From NCBI RefSeq assembly GCF_029784135.1, contig NC_073746.1:146386556-146450555 (forward strand): a stretch of DNA of 64,000 bases, in the 5' to 3' direction. The position numbers were made by a program, and so were the translations under genes. Under the pieces are notes generated by a model. The model searched no databases. It worked only from the letters and a program-made list of their open reading frames with translations, and was not told the DNA's origin. Source of the DNA: Toxorhynchites rutilus septentrionalis. Its lineage: Eukaryota > Arthropoda > Insecta > Diptera > Culicidae. Positions 46,761 through 60,036 of the stretch are shown piece by piece (within the stretch, counting starts at the first letter, position 1; the number at the start of each line of letters is the position of its first letter).

Positions 46761-48291
46761 TCTAGTTACAAATGTTCACTAATATTATTCCAAAACTAGA
46801 AACTTTTAACTTTTAAATAATGTATATTTAATTTTCATGCACTAGATTATGAAGAAAATACATCTTTTCAGAAACAACTTTATCAACAACTTTAGCAACA
46901 AGCTTTAAACATCGATATCACACTTTACTTCTTCATTTTTTTTCGAACGTATTTTAACACTGCCTAAATCTGGTTTTGTGCATTGGGGCATATTTATCCA
47001 GACCTATTAAATTAATCCAAACATCCAATGAACAGTTCGATCCGCCCATACACGTGTTAGAGTCCGGGAGCCCCCATCTAAAGTAACTAACTGTCTTCCG
47101 TCTAACCCATCGACTTTATTATTCTCAGCTGGTGGCTATCGCGACGACCTTTTTGCTCCTACCCGTTTTGGGTCTGCAAACCTAGTGATGTAACAAACTG
47201 GAGGAAAAATAATCGTGATTGATTTACTGGTTCTGATTTTTCTGCTCATGTGAACACCGGAAAAAATGTGCGACACGTCGTCTAGCAATATGTCCACCCC
47301 TTTTTATGGTCGTGGGGCGGGAAGCAAAAAGAAAATATTGAAAGCTATATCACAGCGTGGGTTCAGAATGGTACAAGCCATCCAGGTCTGAATATAATTT
47401 ATCTGCTCTTTCAATTTACCTAATATTCGGTGGGATAGGTTGTGTGGGTGCACACACAAGAACTCACACGAACGCACGCACGAGCAGCGGCAATAAATTA
47501 TGTTAAAGCCAGAGATTTTTCCAGCACAATGAAGTCGATTGTTGTTTCCAAACGAGTTTATTCGTTTTGCGTTGCAGTCATAAAAGTTTATGCTAAAAAG
47601 AAATTGATCGAATGATTGTTCCTTAATTGCATTGAAATTTAAACAGATTTCTTGACAAGCATCATCATCTTTTTCATATATCAACCCGCACTGTTTGAAA
47701 CGCGTGGCCTTAGAACAGAGTAACATTTATACAGAAATATAGCGTGCCATTTGAGGTCGACGATAGAATCCATTTCCTGAGAACATCGTTCCCGTTTTTG
47801 TGGAAACATACGAAAAACAATTATAACGTACAAAAACAATGCCCTTATTCAACTTCCGACAGGAAATTGAAGTGGGCAGTAGAGCAAAATGAGTAACTGG
47901 CCAGAGACAACCCAGGCAGAAAATGTTGTGTGAAAGTTTGTGCGATGGTATGACAAAGGACGAATTTTCATCACTGTTTTGAGTGAATACCCATGTCATG
48001 CCGCTGATAAATTGTAATTTCGGAATCAAGTTTTCGTTAATCTATGATTAATTTAGGAGAATTTGACCGCAGCTGGCTGAATGATAATACTCTATTAATG
48101 CAATTGGTTTGGATTATTGGAATGGATCATGGTGATGTTCTTGAAACCAAATCCAATTAAACGAGTGTAAGTTAATGGATGTTGAAATACATTATAAGCA
48201 AAAATTATCAATTAAGGATATAGAAAAACATCCGAGATATATCTCTTCTCGTTTTACACTACCGTGTAACATGGAATCAATTAATTTGAAT
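46761..48291. other. unassigned DNA
   Basis: Frames at 47304-47726 and 47727-48029 (minus) have no recognised motif. No transposon ends seen. Confidence 0.3.
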
Positions 48292-48524
48292 CTATATCTA
48301 TAAAAATGGATTTCTGTCTGTCTGATTCTTATGGACTCGAAAATTGCTGAACCGATCGACATGAAAATTGGTATGTAGGGGTTTTTGGGGCTGGGGAAGG
48401 TTTTTATGGTAGTTCGAGTCTCTGAGGTAGGGGAGGGGGGGGGTGTGGTTGCCATACAAATGAAATACACATTTCTACAGTACTCAAGAATTAATCAAGC
48501 AAATGAAAATGAAACTGAAGGGCT

Positions 48525-49130
48525 CGGCCGGGTAAGAGAGTAAAAAGTGCCCCGAAACCAAATCACCAGCTGTATGGAAAATATTGTATAGAGTACTAAA
48601 TATGAAATTTTGACAGTAGTACCATATATTTGAGTTCTTCTATGATACAACATTGGATCTATGGTGAAAAATGCACCTTTCGTTTTTTTTATTTTAATTG
48701 CAATTTTTTTTATTATGAGATTCAGTACCCCTCTAGTTTGTATTCAAATTTCTTCTGATGTCTATTTTAGGTATATGTGAATTTTTCAGAGTTTTTAGAG
48801 TGTTTTTCACGGTACAAAAAAAAATATTTTCAGGCATTGTGAAATTTTGAAAAAAAATATTACTCAATTACTGGGTCTCAAACTTTTGCTCTAATTCGTA
48901 TTTTTAATGCGTTAAAAACGTGCACTGCAAAAAATTAAACATATCTAAAAAGCCGTAGGAATACGTTTAAATATGAATTAAAGTAGTACTACATCTCTAA
49001 ATCCAAAAAGATTTTTTTTTCAAAATTTGAATATTTTTTTAGTACTTAAATTTTTGATAATTTTTTTTTGATAATATTTCTTGATACACCGTGGTACGAT
49101 GCACATTAAGCTTTTTTTAAATTTTTATCC
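48525..49130 (+). repeat. single arm of the foldback family of 10.4-12.6 kb
   Basis: Begins GGGCTCGGCCGGGTAAGAGA-GTAAAAAGTGCCCCGAAACC and matches the left arm at 10,376 through ATCTATGGTGAAAAA. The inner part also carries a partly mirrored segment (TACGTTTAAATATGAATTAA near 48,962), so it may be a shorter foldback. Noncoding. Confidence 0.55.
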
Positions 49131-49187
49131 CGAAGCTTTTTTGGGATGTGAGGGTTTTTGGGCACGAGAAATCTTTCTATGATGCTA

Positions 49188-50484
49188 AAGGGTGTGTCAC
49201 ATCAAATTGCATCACGGAAAAAACGCTGTAGAAATTCGCCCAGTAGACCGATCCTTTTGAAAATTTTAGACAGTAAAATAAAAACTATTAAACAACTTTT
49301 GGCATTTTCTTTTTATTCATACTTCGAGCCCAAGCCCGTATGCTCGCACCTTCCTCTTTACCCCGTCCATAAGGTTCTGTACAACGTCAGGTTGTAGTTT
49401 TTTTTGAACAGAAATCCATTTTCTCTTGAAGTCCGCCTCCGATTTGACAACTTTTGGGTTCTTCCGGAGGGCCTGCTTCATAATCGCCCAATATTTCTCT
49501 ATTGGGTGAAGCTCCAGCGCGTTGGGCGGGTTCATTTCCTTTGGCACGAAGGTGACCCCGTTGGCTTCGTACCACTCCAACACGTCCTTTGAATAGTGGC
49601 ACGAAGCGAGATCCGGCCAGAAGATGGTCGGGCCCTCGTGCTGCTTCAATAGTGGTAGTAAGCGTTTCTGTAGGCACTCCTTAAGGTAAACCTGCCCGTT
49701 TACCGTGCCGGTCATCACGAAGGAGGCGCTCCGCTTTCCGCAAGAACAGATCGCTTGCCACACCATGTACTTTTTGGCAAACTTGGATAGTTTCTGCTTG
49801 CGAATCTCCTCCGGAACTGAATTTGTCCTCTGCGGAGAAGAACAACAGGCCCGGCAGCTGACGGAAGTCCGCTTTGACGTAGGTTTCGTCGTCCATTTCC
49901 AGGCAATGCGGCTTCGTCAGCATTTCGGTGTACAGCTTCCGGGCTCGCGTCTTCCCCACCATGTTTTGCCTTTCGTCGCGGTTAGGAGCCTTCTGAACCT
50001 TGTATGTACGCAGGCCCTCCCGTTGCTTGGTCCGCTGGACGAATGAACTTGACAAATTCAGCTTATTGGCGACATCCCGGACCGAACTTCTCGGATCACG
50101 TCTAAACTGCTTAACTACGCGCTTGTGATCTTTTTCACTGACGGAGAATCCATTTTTGCCGTTCTTCACTTTCCGGTCGATGGTTAAGTTCTCGAAGTAT
50201 CGTTTTAGTACTCTGCTGACCGTGGATTGGACGATTCCCAGCATCTTACCGATGTCCCGATGTGACAACTCCGGATCCTCGAAATGAGTGCACAGGATTA
50301 ATTCACGACGCTCTTTTTCGTTCGACGACATTTTTTCAAATTTACGAAAAATTGACAGTGAAGCATGGCCAACGTGATCTATACACTCTTATCTGATTTT
50401 GAAGCGAAAGCTGAAGATATAATTCCTAAAATTTAAATTTCTACAGCGTTTTTTCCGTGATGCAATTTGATGTGACACCCCCTT
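49188..50484 (-). mobile_element. ITmD37E-type transposon, copy 3 (1,297 bp)
   Basis: Standard inverted ends with TA at 49,186-49,187 and 50,485-50,486. It is two bases shorter than copy 1 because of a 2-bp deletion in the gene. The target is a Helitron-like repeat whose empty version (GGGTGTCA-TA-TCATCGTGG) stands at about 3,130-3,155. Confidence 0.95.
49317..50331 (-). pseudogene. DD37E transposase, copy 3, 2-bp deletion
   Basis: Opens MSSNEKERRELILCTHFEDP and is intact through the first catalytic aspartate (MDDETYVKAD) to AEDKFS. Two bases (GC of the codons for V-P) are then missing near 49,816, and the frame shifts into an unrelated tail. From MVWQAICSCGK to LGLEV the other part is open again in its own frame, with WPDLASCHYS and LHPIEKYW (normally LRPIEKYW). 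The eight-A run is intact. Apart from the 2-bp loss, this copy would be full length. Confidence 0.93.
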
Positions 50485-51591
50485 TATGACACCCCTCTTT
50501 TCTCTGGAATGGAGAGGGGGTTCCATATAAATAATACTCATATTCCAACCAAACATGACAATTGAAAATTTTCGGAAAACTCTGAAGGAATATGGGAAAA
50601 TTTGAAAAATTCAATCCATATGTTCTACAATTACGTATTGACAAGCGTTGTTAGTCTATTTGATGTTTGCGGTAACGAAATTGATCTTCGTTCGAAAGTG
50701 GAAATGGGTTTCAATGTGATAAAACGCACTCCTATTTCGTCTTCTATCTATATAAATAAAGATGGATCGCCGAATGTGTTGATAAGAGCAAAACTCGAGA
50801 GAGCAATTGTCCGATTTAGGGCTGTCTTCATTCTATCATGTTTTCTATATCAAAATCTTGCACGAGAATTGTGTCTGAAAATAATCTGATATTATAATGT
50901 CGAGTTTTGGTAGAAGTACTGAAATTTTATACTAAAAAATAACTTTAAAGGGTAGATTAAAAGATCAATCAAAGAAAAGTTCTGCGATTGGACTCACGAA
51001 CGTTCGCTTAGTAAGAAAACGTGGATGTGATAACGAAAAATAAGTTTTGGGCGGAACGAAGTTTGCCTGATCAGCTAGTCTATTATAAAATACTTATAAT
51101 CATTTTCATTTTCTGTATTCCCATCGGATTCTTTTTCCCTTTGTGATTTTGATTCGAAATATGGCTTCAAATTATAATTCCTTCAAATTATAATTTTCTT
51201 CAACTTTTTCATTTCAAACTTTCGTCATTCGGTTGAGTAGTACTTTTAGTAGTACTTCGTTTTCGTATTTATTTATTACATGATTTCAAAAATATAGCTT
51301 TGTTTTCCAAGAGATTTCAAACATCCAACATGTTTTTTTTAGTTTCATATTTGCCATATCACAATCTATATGGCAATCAAACAACGTGAACGGCTTATAA
51401 TAGTTGTTACGTATGAGTTGACTCTGTTGGTGTGGTCGGTCGGAATTAATTTCCCTTGAAACAGATCCTCTAATCTTTCGGTAATATTATGTTTACTCCG
51501 AGTGCCGTTATCTATTATTCATAGAAACTGCGTAATAATTCGTGAACAAGTCCACTTGACATTAAAATTCGTTTAGAAAAAGTGTAAACTG

Positions 51592-51814
51592 TTAACAACT
51601 CCGGATTCTTGAAATGAGTGCACAGGATTAATTCACGACGCTCTTTTTCGTTCGACGACATTTTTCCAAATTTACGAAAAAATTGACAGTGAAGCATGGC
51701 CAACGTGATCTATACACTCTTATCTGATTATAAGCGAAAGCTGAAGATATAATTCCTAAAAATTAAATTTCTACAGCGTTTTTTCCGTGATGCAATTTGA
51801 TGTGACACACCCTT
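51592..51814 (-). mobile_element. ITmD37E fragment (5' end and first codons only)
   Basis: Contains the terminal repeat, the leader (ACTCTTATCTGATTATAAGC) and codons for MSSNEKERRELILCTHFKNPEL, then breaks off into unrelated DNA. TA follows at 51,815-51,816. The other end is absent. Confidence 0.9.
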
Positions 51815-51816
51815 TA

Positions 51817-54800
51817 CATATAGTTGGATAAAGTACTATTCCTTGCTGTGGTGGCTGAGAGCAGACAAACGACCGCAAAGGGTTAATACAATGTTGAAAA
51901 GATATTCATCAATGTTTATTACCATTGCAAACCGCAACAATAGTATCATCAACACAGGAAATCACGGCGAGTAGACTCGTTATCAAATTGAATGCAATTT
52001 ATCTTAATAGGATATAAAAATCGTGTCATAACAAATCCTATATATACACAATCGACTACCGGGTTCAGCAAGGATCGATAGATATAAAATTATTAAAAAT
52101 CGACTTATTTCAGTTTCATCCCATAAACAACAGATATTTTCACACCATCTCCGTGTTACCTATAGTTCTTCATCTTTGCACGAACGATCCGTAATGACTC
52201 AGCCTCGGGGTTTCGCTTAGCAGCATATTACATCCTTAATTAGATTTTTTGAATACCCGAAGATTTTGATGGCTGCATTAATGTGCATCATTCTGTTTAT
52301 AAATCTCATATAGTTGATTTGATGATAAGAAGAAAATAAAAACGGAATCAATATTCAGGTAACGAAACCTATTTGGCGATTCATAATTGTGAATGGAGTG
52401 TATGTTAATGAATAGTATATAATTTTGTCCAAAATTTACCAAAGACACAAAAACTAGGCACATATGATATATCAATACTATCTATTTTCAACAACTGTGT
52501 AGTCTAATCGTTATCTTCATAATTATTTTCATTGATATTTGGCCAGTGTTAATTAATTCTCACACCATTCAATAATTTGGCTGCATCTGATGAAATCGGA
52601 CATCGCGTCTGACAGAAAAAAACCAAATGCAAGTTGTGTGTTTCTCTCTCTCTTTTTCCAATTAGCGAACTAATTCACACCCACTCACCATGCACATATT
52701 TTTGACGCTTCGATCGTATCTTGATTCGGTCCGTACTCACCATTTGTCTTGTGTTCATTGAGGTGGAATTTTGCTACCAGCAGTCTGTTTTTCCATCTAT
52801 GCTAAATTGGATTCGGACTCTTGGATTAAAGGAAGTGGCACAAGAAAGTTCTCATTGAGTTTTGATGAGTTTTTATTCTCTGTTTAAGACAGGGATACGA
52901 CCTTCACCTTGACTGCTTCGCGATTCACTCCACTCACCTTGGTACAGACGAAGAGGAGAAAACGTCAATGCCATTCCGGCAATTTGGGGTGTCGGAAAGT
53001 TTGTTTGTGCAAGCGAAAAGGATCTGTTTACATGGAAAACGGTTGTTGGGAAGGTTCGGTGAGTTATAAACAGCCCAAACATCGGGCACCCGATTTGCGA
53101 GGCACTGAATATTTTTTCGACTATGTTTTGCAGGTCGAGAGCCTCACAAACAATTTTTGCTAGACATTCGCATCTATCTTTATTTCATTGAGGATCCAAT
53201 ATTGTGCAGTGCATTTTTTAACCAGCCGTATCATAGATATTCGACACGGTTGCCAAATAGCTAAACAAGATTGATGTTCTGATCGAGCTTCACGTGCCAT
53301 TCGTCAGTAGCGTTACGAATTGGATTATGTTTCTTATAAACTAAATAAGTGGGAAAAGTTAGCCACATAAATTAGATAGATATATATAATATTAATATTT
53401 GAAGTTTTATTTTTTTCTGCCGAAAGAGCCATGATTTAATCAAGGTGAAACAGAACTTTTTTATTTTATTAAAAATGTTGAATGAACTTTGGAAGATTAA
53501 ATATCGAATGGATCGATTTGTGTCAATTATTGAAACTTGCGTCTTGGTTATTTAGAAATACTCTTAATTTTCGCACCATGTGTACTTACATCATGTGCCA
53601 TGATGAATTTACAACCAGAATTTACCAAATGAGGACCAAACTTGCATAAAATTGTTCTGATGTTTAGAATTCGAACTTGACATTTTATTTGACTCTGCGG
53701 AGGTATAGTGTCACCGCCCATCATATTTTAAATTTATTTTTAAGTCTTTCCCAAAAAATTGGGTGTGGAATTGTTGTGAATCGTAACGAATGACAAGGTC
53801 TCCCTAATTAATCGTTTGACAAAGCTCAAACAATAAACAAGAAAATATTTTGTTCACGATTGATTACTTCTTGTGGTAAAGATTTTTTTCGAGTGGTAAA
53901 AATATATGTTCACGGCATTTTATATTAAATTCAATAAGAAAGATACAGATATTTACTAAAACGTTCATAAATCTGAATACCATATTTGAAGTACCAAACT
54001 AGGAATATAAATCGAAACGCAAAAATGTCAGTTCTTTGTCTTTGATACTGCACCACGTGCTATAAAGTCTGTCTCCGTAACGATTCAAAGTAACTTTGAA
54101 GCTTTACTCGGTCAATTTATTTCAAGCAATGAATTACTGAAAATCTTTAAATGTTACGGGAACAATCTCAAATATCTCAGCCTGGACCGTTCCATTTTAT
54201 TTTCTGTGTCGCTTACTTTGTGTAATGAAGGACAGAAAAAAGAAAATCCTTGTCGACACATTTCGCCTTACTAACTTATATTGCTTCATGTAAATATAAG
54301 TGCGATCAATTCCGACCACGTCGTTTTGCATCCCCTTTGAGCGTTTGAGTGAAGGCATGAATAATAAAATATATGCTCTGTGCCATGTCCCAAGTTCAAG
54401 CAGAAAAACAACAAATCGATCGCGATAAAAGCACTGTGTCAAGTCTAGAAAACGGACCGAGACGGACCGGTTGTACACTTCCGGGTCTCGGTCAACCGTC
54501 CTCACATCAAGTGTGACCCTCATCAAACAGCTTTATGTTAGAGTGGGGAGGGGGTACACCAACAGCTGCCCGGTCCGAGTAATAGAAACACGAATTCGTG
54601 TTTACACGTAAGCTGATTTGCTGATAATGCCGTCGAAACATGGCATGCAAATACGCAACTTGTTTCTTTTTTATGAGAATTTGCACTGATCCCGAAGATG
54701 ATAAATTGTTTTTCTCCTTTTGGATGCCCAACAATACTAACAAGATGATTCAACAACTATTTATGCCCCCGAATTCTATGACAAACAAATTATTGCAGCT

Positions 54801-55073
54801 CAAAGTTGATTTGATGATAAGATGAAAATAGACCGCAATTCTATTGATAAGGCCTTGATTTAATTATTGATTGGAAAAATACTCAAAATCAATATCCAGA
54901 TCCGGACTTCATTGAGTCTATTTAAAAAATACGAATTATCAGCTACGATTGGATTGCACATAATACATTTAAATATCCCTTATATACTGGTGAAAAAAAC
55001 CAATAAGGTGCAACATCGACATTTTTAGTATTTTTTTAAAGATTTCAATTTCGTGTTAAACATGGAGATAATA
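51817..55073. other. unassigned DNA
   Basis: No transposon ends. The 84-codon frame at 52909-53163 is cysteine- and lysine-rich, with a GGTGAGTT donor-like and a TTTTGCAG acceptor-like site nearby. It could include an exon, but I recognise no domain. The 109-codon minus frame at 54197-54526 is also unrecognised. Confidence 0.3.
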
Positions 55074-55791
55074 TTAGGTTGGGGAGAAAATTATCCATTA
55101 TTTTCTCGTTAGCTGCCTTTAGTAATCATTATCTCGCATGATATCGATCATACAATTTAAAGTTTAGGCTCGTTGTAAAGTTAACATTTCACACTAAATA
55201 AAATGTTTTGCTGTTTTTCGTTTGTTCCATTCAGTTGTGAGTTACAGGGTGTTAACAATGGAGGTCGACAAAAAGGAAATTCGGCACATTTGACACTTTT
55301 TATTTTGTAAGGGTGAAAATGCAAGCCAGGCCGCTCAAATTATGAATGGTGTTTATGATGCCGATACTGCAACAATGAAATACGTGCAATTCAATTTATA
55401 TTTAGTTTTTTTTAAATCTTTTTATTTTTTTTTAAATTTTGTTCCATGAGGACAACGCAAGGCCACATAACTCCGGGAGCTTGATTGGGATGTTTTAATA
55501 CATCCACCATATAGTCCGGACCTGGAACCAAGCGATTACCACCTTTCTTCGCATTGCAAAATTTCCAGAGTGATGAGAAATTGGGACCAAGAGAAGATTG
55601 TAAAAATCTATTGCTAGAGTTTTTCGCCAATAAGGACCAAGCCTTAGAGACATAGTGAAGCTACTTTTAGAATGGCAACAAATTTTACAAGAAGATGGTG
55701 CATTTTTGACCCAAATCGGACAATCCGAAGCACATTAAAAATAGTTTTGAATTTCATCCAAAAATAATGGATAACTTTTTCCCCAACCTAA
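55074..55791 (+). mobile_element. mariner fossil with recognisable inverted ends (718 bp)
   Basis: Ends TTAGGTTGGGGAGAAAATTA and, reversed, TTAGGTTGGGGAAAAAGTTA are each followed by TCCATTATTTT. They are bordered by TA at 55,072-55,073 and 55,792-55,793. The length is about half that of an intact mariner (about 1.3 kb), because the middle of the gene is gone. Confidence 0.92.
55258..55738 (+). pseudogene. mariner transposase pseudogene (DD34D type)
   Basis: The ATG at 55,258 gives MEVDKKEIRHI, stop, then GENASQAAQIMNGVYDADTA, the mariner N-terminus. After a low-complexity TTTTTAAATT stretch the C-terminal part resumes as FHEDNARPH (second catalytic aspartate), then degenerate versions of YSPDLAPSDYHLF. 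It continues with residues matching the LEFFANKDQ and LTQIGQSEAH tail, over several frames and stops. The first catalytic aspartate region is deleted. Clearly dead. Confidence 0.88.
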
Positions 55792-55904
55792 TATATGATA
55801 TACAGCCATTCCATGCCAAATTTATTGGTCCTCAGATTTTCGTGAAACTGGTGGTTTTGTTCCTAATCGCAAAAAGTAGACGTTTATTTCTATTTTATCG
55901 TTAG

Positions 55905-56830
55905 GGTGCTCATTTCCATTTTATGGTGGTCCCAAAAATTAATTTTTTATCTTTTTTTCCAAAACATTTTTTTTAAAACTTCATAACTTTTCAGACAAAT
56001 CAAAATGAATCCATTGAGCTAGTCTTGTTTGAAAAATAAAGGGGATTTCGTTTTCATAATTATTGATTGTATTTGTTTTTATAGTTTACATGCTCTCGTG
56101 ACCAAGGGTGCTTTATTTTTTATATTTTTTTTGTCGAAAGCTGGGCTACATAATATTAAGCATTAGCATTCAGCAAGTTGCACAATATCGTAGGTGGTAC
56201 GAATTCAGAACTGTTACGTCAAAAGCTCGCCTCCATCCGTTACTGACGATTGGTAATATCTCTTAGATGAAGGCATGCTTTCTCCAGTAGTTAAGAATTG
56301 TCCTGGTCACGTCCTTGCAACTGCTAAGGAAAGGAAAGGAATGTTAGTTCGACATTTACTTAAGAGAGATGCAGAGATCTCTACGACCTCTCATAAATAT
56401 CTCGGGAATTTTGGGAATGTGTTAGAACGGTAGGTAAGCTAAGTATACCCTCAGTCAGTGTTATTGGCACAGCTCGAAAGCTAGTTTTTCATAGTTTACA
56501 TGGTCTCGGGACCAAAAACGTTTTTATATTTTTTCTTGAAAACTGGGTTTTTTTTCACATAACATATCCAAATATCAGCAAGGTGTTTTTTTGGTTGTTG
56601 TGATGTGATTCTTAAAAGTTTGGATGCTTTGGGTTGCGGTAGCTTAATGGACAGAAAATAGAAACATGGGAAATTCATTTTTCTCTGCAAGTGTTATGTT
56701 TAAGCTAGCTAATTGGCTTTGATTTGATATGTCGATCATCTGAATCGGTTCAGTAGTTCAAAAATTATGAATTTTTGAAAGAAAATCTTTTTTGAAAAAA
56801 AGGGGGAAAATTTGATATTTTAGACCCTAG
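55905..56830. repeat. diverged copies of the GGTCTCGGGACC / TTAGGGTG repeat family
   Basis: TTAGGGTGCTCATTTCCATT near 55,905, then ATTATTGATTGTATTTGTTT..TCTCGTGACCAAGG (56,060-56,110), and a second ATGGTCTCGGGACCAAAAAC (56,500) followed by GATCATCTGAATCGGTTCAG. All have counterparts in the element at 23.1-24.7 kb. Noncoding. Confidence 0.55.
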
Positions 56831-57535
56831 GTTAACTTTGAAAAATCAAAATTCAAAACAGAAAAAAAATTTTCGGAGTGTTTCAGAAAATCTATTCAAA
56901 TTATACACAAAATTGCGGTAATTGCAATCTTTATACATTCGATTTTCAGCTCAATATTCGAGCCCCTTATTTCAGATATCTACTTCAATTGATGGATTCA
57001 GAACTTATACTTCGGTGTTATTTTCTTATATTTTTGGGGGTTCTAAAGTATATTTTCTAAAATACAAAATAAGAAAAAGAGGAATTCATGTTCGAGTTTT
57101 AGCTTCATGGTTCTGAATCACAATCTTCGTTGATTGTGATTGTTTTTTTTGTTATAGTGGATTATATGATTATCGACAAAACCGTGGAAAGGGTTCAGCA
57201 CAAAACAAGTGACAGTCTTCAAAATGGCGCACATATCGGAAAGTGTTGCCAACATAAATAAATGTGTCTTTATAGAAACACCCACTTCAAAACTGAACAT
57301 CGTCTTATACCAAAAATAATCAAAACAACTACGAGTGTTTGCGTCAACAACAGATATTGGAATTTCAAAATTATTTGTAAGCATACATTGCATACTCTAG
57401 GAAAGTAAACAGTGGAACTTTGCACAACTTCGATTACTTTATAATATTACATTCTTCTGCACAACTTAATTCATACTTCAAACGCTGGTTTATAGCCTTT
57501 CAAATCAGGGTCAAATAATGTAACACTGAGAAGTA

Positions 57536-58176
57536 CCGTTCCGAATCATATTTCGGACGCTTAAGGCATATGATGTAGAAAACAGATCTAAACTTCATGC
57601 TCAGGTATTATTTGGTAGATATTTTCAATAGTATGCTTTCAAGCTTTCTACTTTGGTACCTATTTTATTGAAAAAATAATAAAATCATCGAATGAAACAC
57701 TTTTTAAATGAAGTGAATAAGAATCAAACTTCGGACACTAAATCAAATTTCGGACAGATTGAATTCAAATTTCGGATACCTTATTTTGTAATTTCATGGA
57801 CGAAAATTACATTACACTTGATTATATTTTATAGTCAACTGCGAAACACTTACCAAGCAATCACAGTATACTGTTAACGATGATGAGAACTGATGAAACA
57901 CGGGAGAAATTTAAATATTTATGAACGGGTAAATTCTACGTGCTCACGCAAAGCAAATGTCAAACACAAACGATAATGAGTGGTGCTGTTGATTTTTTTC
58001 CTACTATGTGATAATTTGATTTTTCTCAAATGAAGTGATAGTGTAACCAAGGGATCACTCTAAAGAAGCAATTGTAATATTAAATTTATAGTTATATCAT
58101 GAGTGCATGAAGCATTTCAAGATATTAGAACAAAGTGTCCGAAATATGATGTTGTCCGAAATATGATTCAGAACGG
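57536..58176. mobile_element. MITE with CCGTTCCGAATCATATTTCG ends, about 640 bp
   Basis: The left end CCGTTCCGAATCATATTTCG-GAC is mirrored by GTCCGAAATATGATTCAGAA-CGG at the right. Several subterminal TTTCGGA repeats (57,733-57,778) are present. TA precedes the left end; the right flank is CATA, so the target duplication is not clean. Noncoding. Confidence 0.65.
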
Positions 58177-59794
58177 CATATTTGAGAGTGCTCGAATAAA
58201 CTTATCCGTTTTCTTAATCATATGCCATAATAATGCTCCCAACGATTATCCACTAGGGATACACACTCCGTTCCGACACAGCCGCCTTACAAGAGAGCTC
58301 GAACTTTCATCAATATGCGAAACTTCATCTTCTTCCTCTCCTCTGTTGTCGGACGACGGAACTGCTCTGAAGAAATTTGCTTCGTCTAATATTCCGGACG
58401 TAATAATAACTCAGTGGGCTGGGGGAAAACTACATCCGCACAAGAATTCCACCCATAAAACATCTGGGGCTCCGAAAACTAATTTCACATAATTCTTGGC
58501 GCGAAGAAATTATTCCACGCACTCAAGTAAAGGGTGCGTCACATCAAATTGCATCACGGAAAAAACGCTGTAGAAATTTAATTTTTAAGAATTATATCTT
58601 CAGCTTTCGCTTATATTCAGATAAGAGTGTATAGATCACGTTGGCCATGCTTCACTGTCAATTTTTCGTAAATTTGGAAAAATGTCGTCGAACGAAAAAG
58701 AGCGTCGTGAATTAATCCTGTGCACTCATTTCGAGAATCCGGAGTTGTCACATCGGGACATCGGTAAGATGCTGGGAATCGTCCAATCCACGGTCAGCAG
58801 AGTACTAAAACGATACTTCGAGAACCTAACCATCGACCGGAATGTGAAGAACGGCAAAAATGGATGCTCCGTCAGTGAAAAAGATCACAAGCGTGTAGTT
58901 AAGCAGTTTAGACGTGATCCGAGAAGTTCGGTCCGGGATGTCGCCAATAAGCTGAATTTGTCAAGTTCATTCGTCCAGCGGACCAAGCAGCGGGAGGGCC
59001 TGCGTACATACAAGGTTCAGAAGGCTCCTAACCGCGACGAAAGGCAAAACATGGTGGGGAAGACGCGAGCCCGGAAGCTGTACACCGAAATGTTGACGAA
59101 GCCGCATTGCCTGGTAATGGACGACGAAACCTACGTCAAAGCGGACTTTCGTCAGCTGCCGGGCCTGTTGTTCTTCTCCGCAGAGGACAAATTCAGCGTT
59201 CCGGAGGAGATTCGCAAGCAGAAACTATCCGAGTTTGCCAAAAAGTACATGGTGTGGCAAGCGATCTGCTCTTGCGGAAAGCGGAGCGCCTCCTTCGTGA
59301 TGACCGGCACGGTAAACGGGCAGGTTTACCTTAAGGAGTGCCTACAGAAGCGCTTAGTACCACTATTGAAGCAGCACGAGGGCCCGACCATCTTCTGGCC
59401 GGATTTCGCTTCGTGCCACTATTCAAAGGACGTGTTGGAGTGGTACGAAGCCAACGGGGTCACCTTCGTGCCAAAGGAAATGAACCCGCCCAATACGCCG
59501 GAGCTTCGCCTAATAGAGAAATATTGGGCGATTATGGAGCAGGCCCTCCGGAAGAACCCAAAAGTTGTCAAATCGGAGGCGGACTACAAGAGAAAATGGA
59601 TTTCTGTTCAAAAAAAAGACGGGTGGGTAATGTCGGGGACACAACCGGAGTGACGTAGGACTATACAAAGGAGACAGCTTTTGTTAAATATATATTTTTA
59701 ATATATTGTTTTATTTTCATCTCCTACGTGAATACCTACCTATCTACCTGAAAAATGGATTAGTTTACTGTTTACTCTTTATGAATATGTTGAT

Positions 59795-59810
59795 GGTTCT
59801 GAAAAGAATC
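59795..59810 (-). promoter_or_regulatory. histone 3' stem-loop, element 2 copy B
   Basis: On the minus strand CACCAAA-GATTCTTTTCAGAACC-ATCAACA. The stem has one G-T or A-C type mismatch and the canonical TTTC loop, with canonical flanks. It is the homologue of the stem-loop at 36,431. Confidence 0.88.
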
Positions 59811-60036
59811 TTTGGTGTTGTGTTTTTGTTATCACTCGATATTCCCATCTTGTTTGGTTAAACCTTCCTGTTTAGCTATTGCGTCTTGCCACTCGCCACA
59901 GCTTTCACAGTTGGAAAATTTCTTCCCATCCAGCATGTGACATGTTGTTCAGTAAATTACATTTAATACGACGTGCCGGAGAAACACTTTGCCACTCACT
60001 GAAACTAAATGTTACCTTGATGAGCGCCGAACCGAA

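Larger units (their letters stand above)
48292..51078 (+). mobile_element. Helitron-like composite with nested insertions
   Basis: Begins TCTATATCTATAAAAATGGA-TTTCTGTCTGTCTG (48,292) and ends GGGCGGAACGAAGTTTGCCT-GATCAGCTAG (about 51,078) followed by T. Inside lie a foldback arm (about 48,525-49,130), ITmD37E copy 3 (49,188-50,484) and a second start-like motif (TCTATCTATATAAATAAAGA, about 50,740), so two Helitron-like units appear joined in tandem. The uninterrupted sequence around the ITmD37E site is seen in the related copy at 3.05-3.2 kb. Confidence 0.5.

Noticed and set aside
52909..53163. Cysteine-rich 84-codon frame as a small secreted protein
   Set aside because: No signal peptide, a competing open frame on the other strand, and the cysteine pattern matches no family I know.
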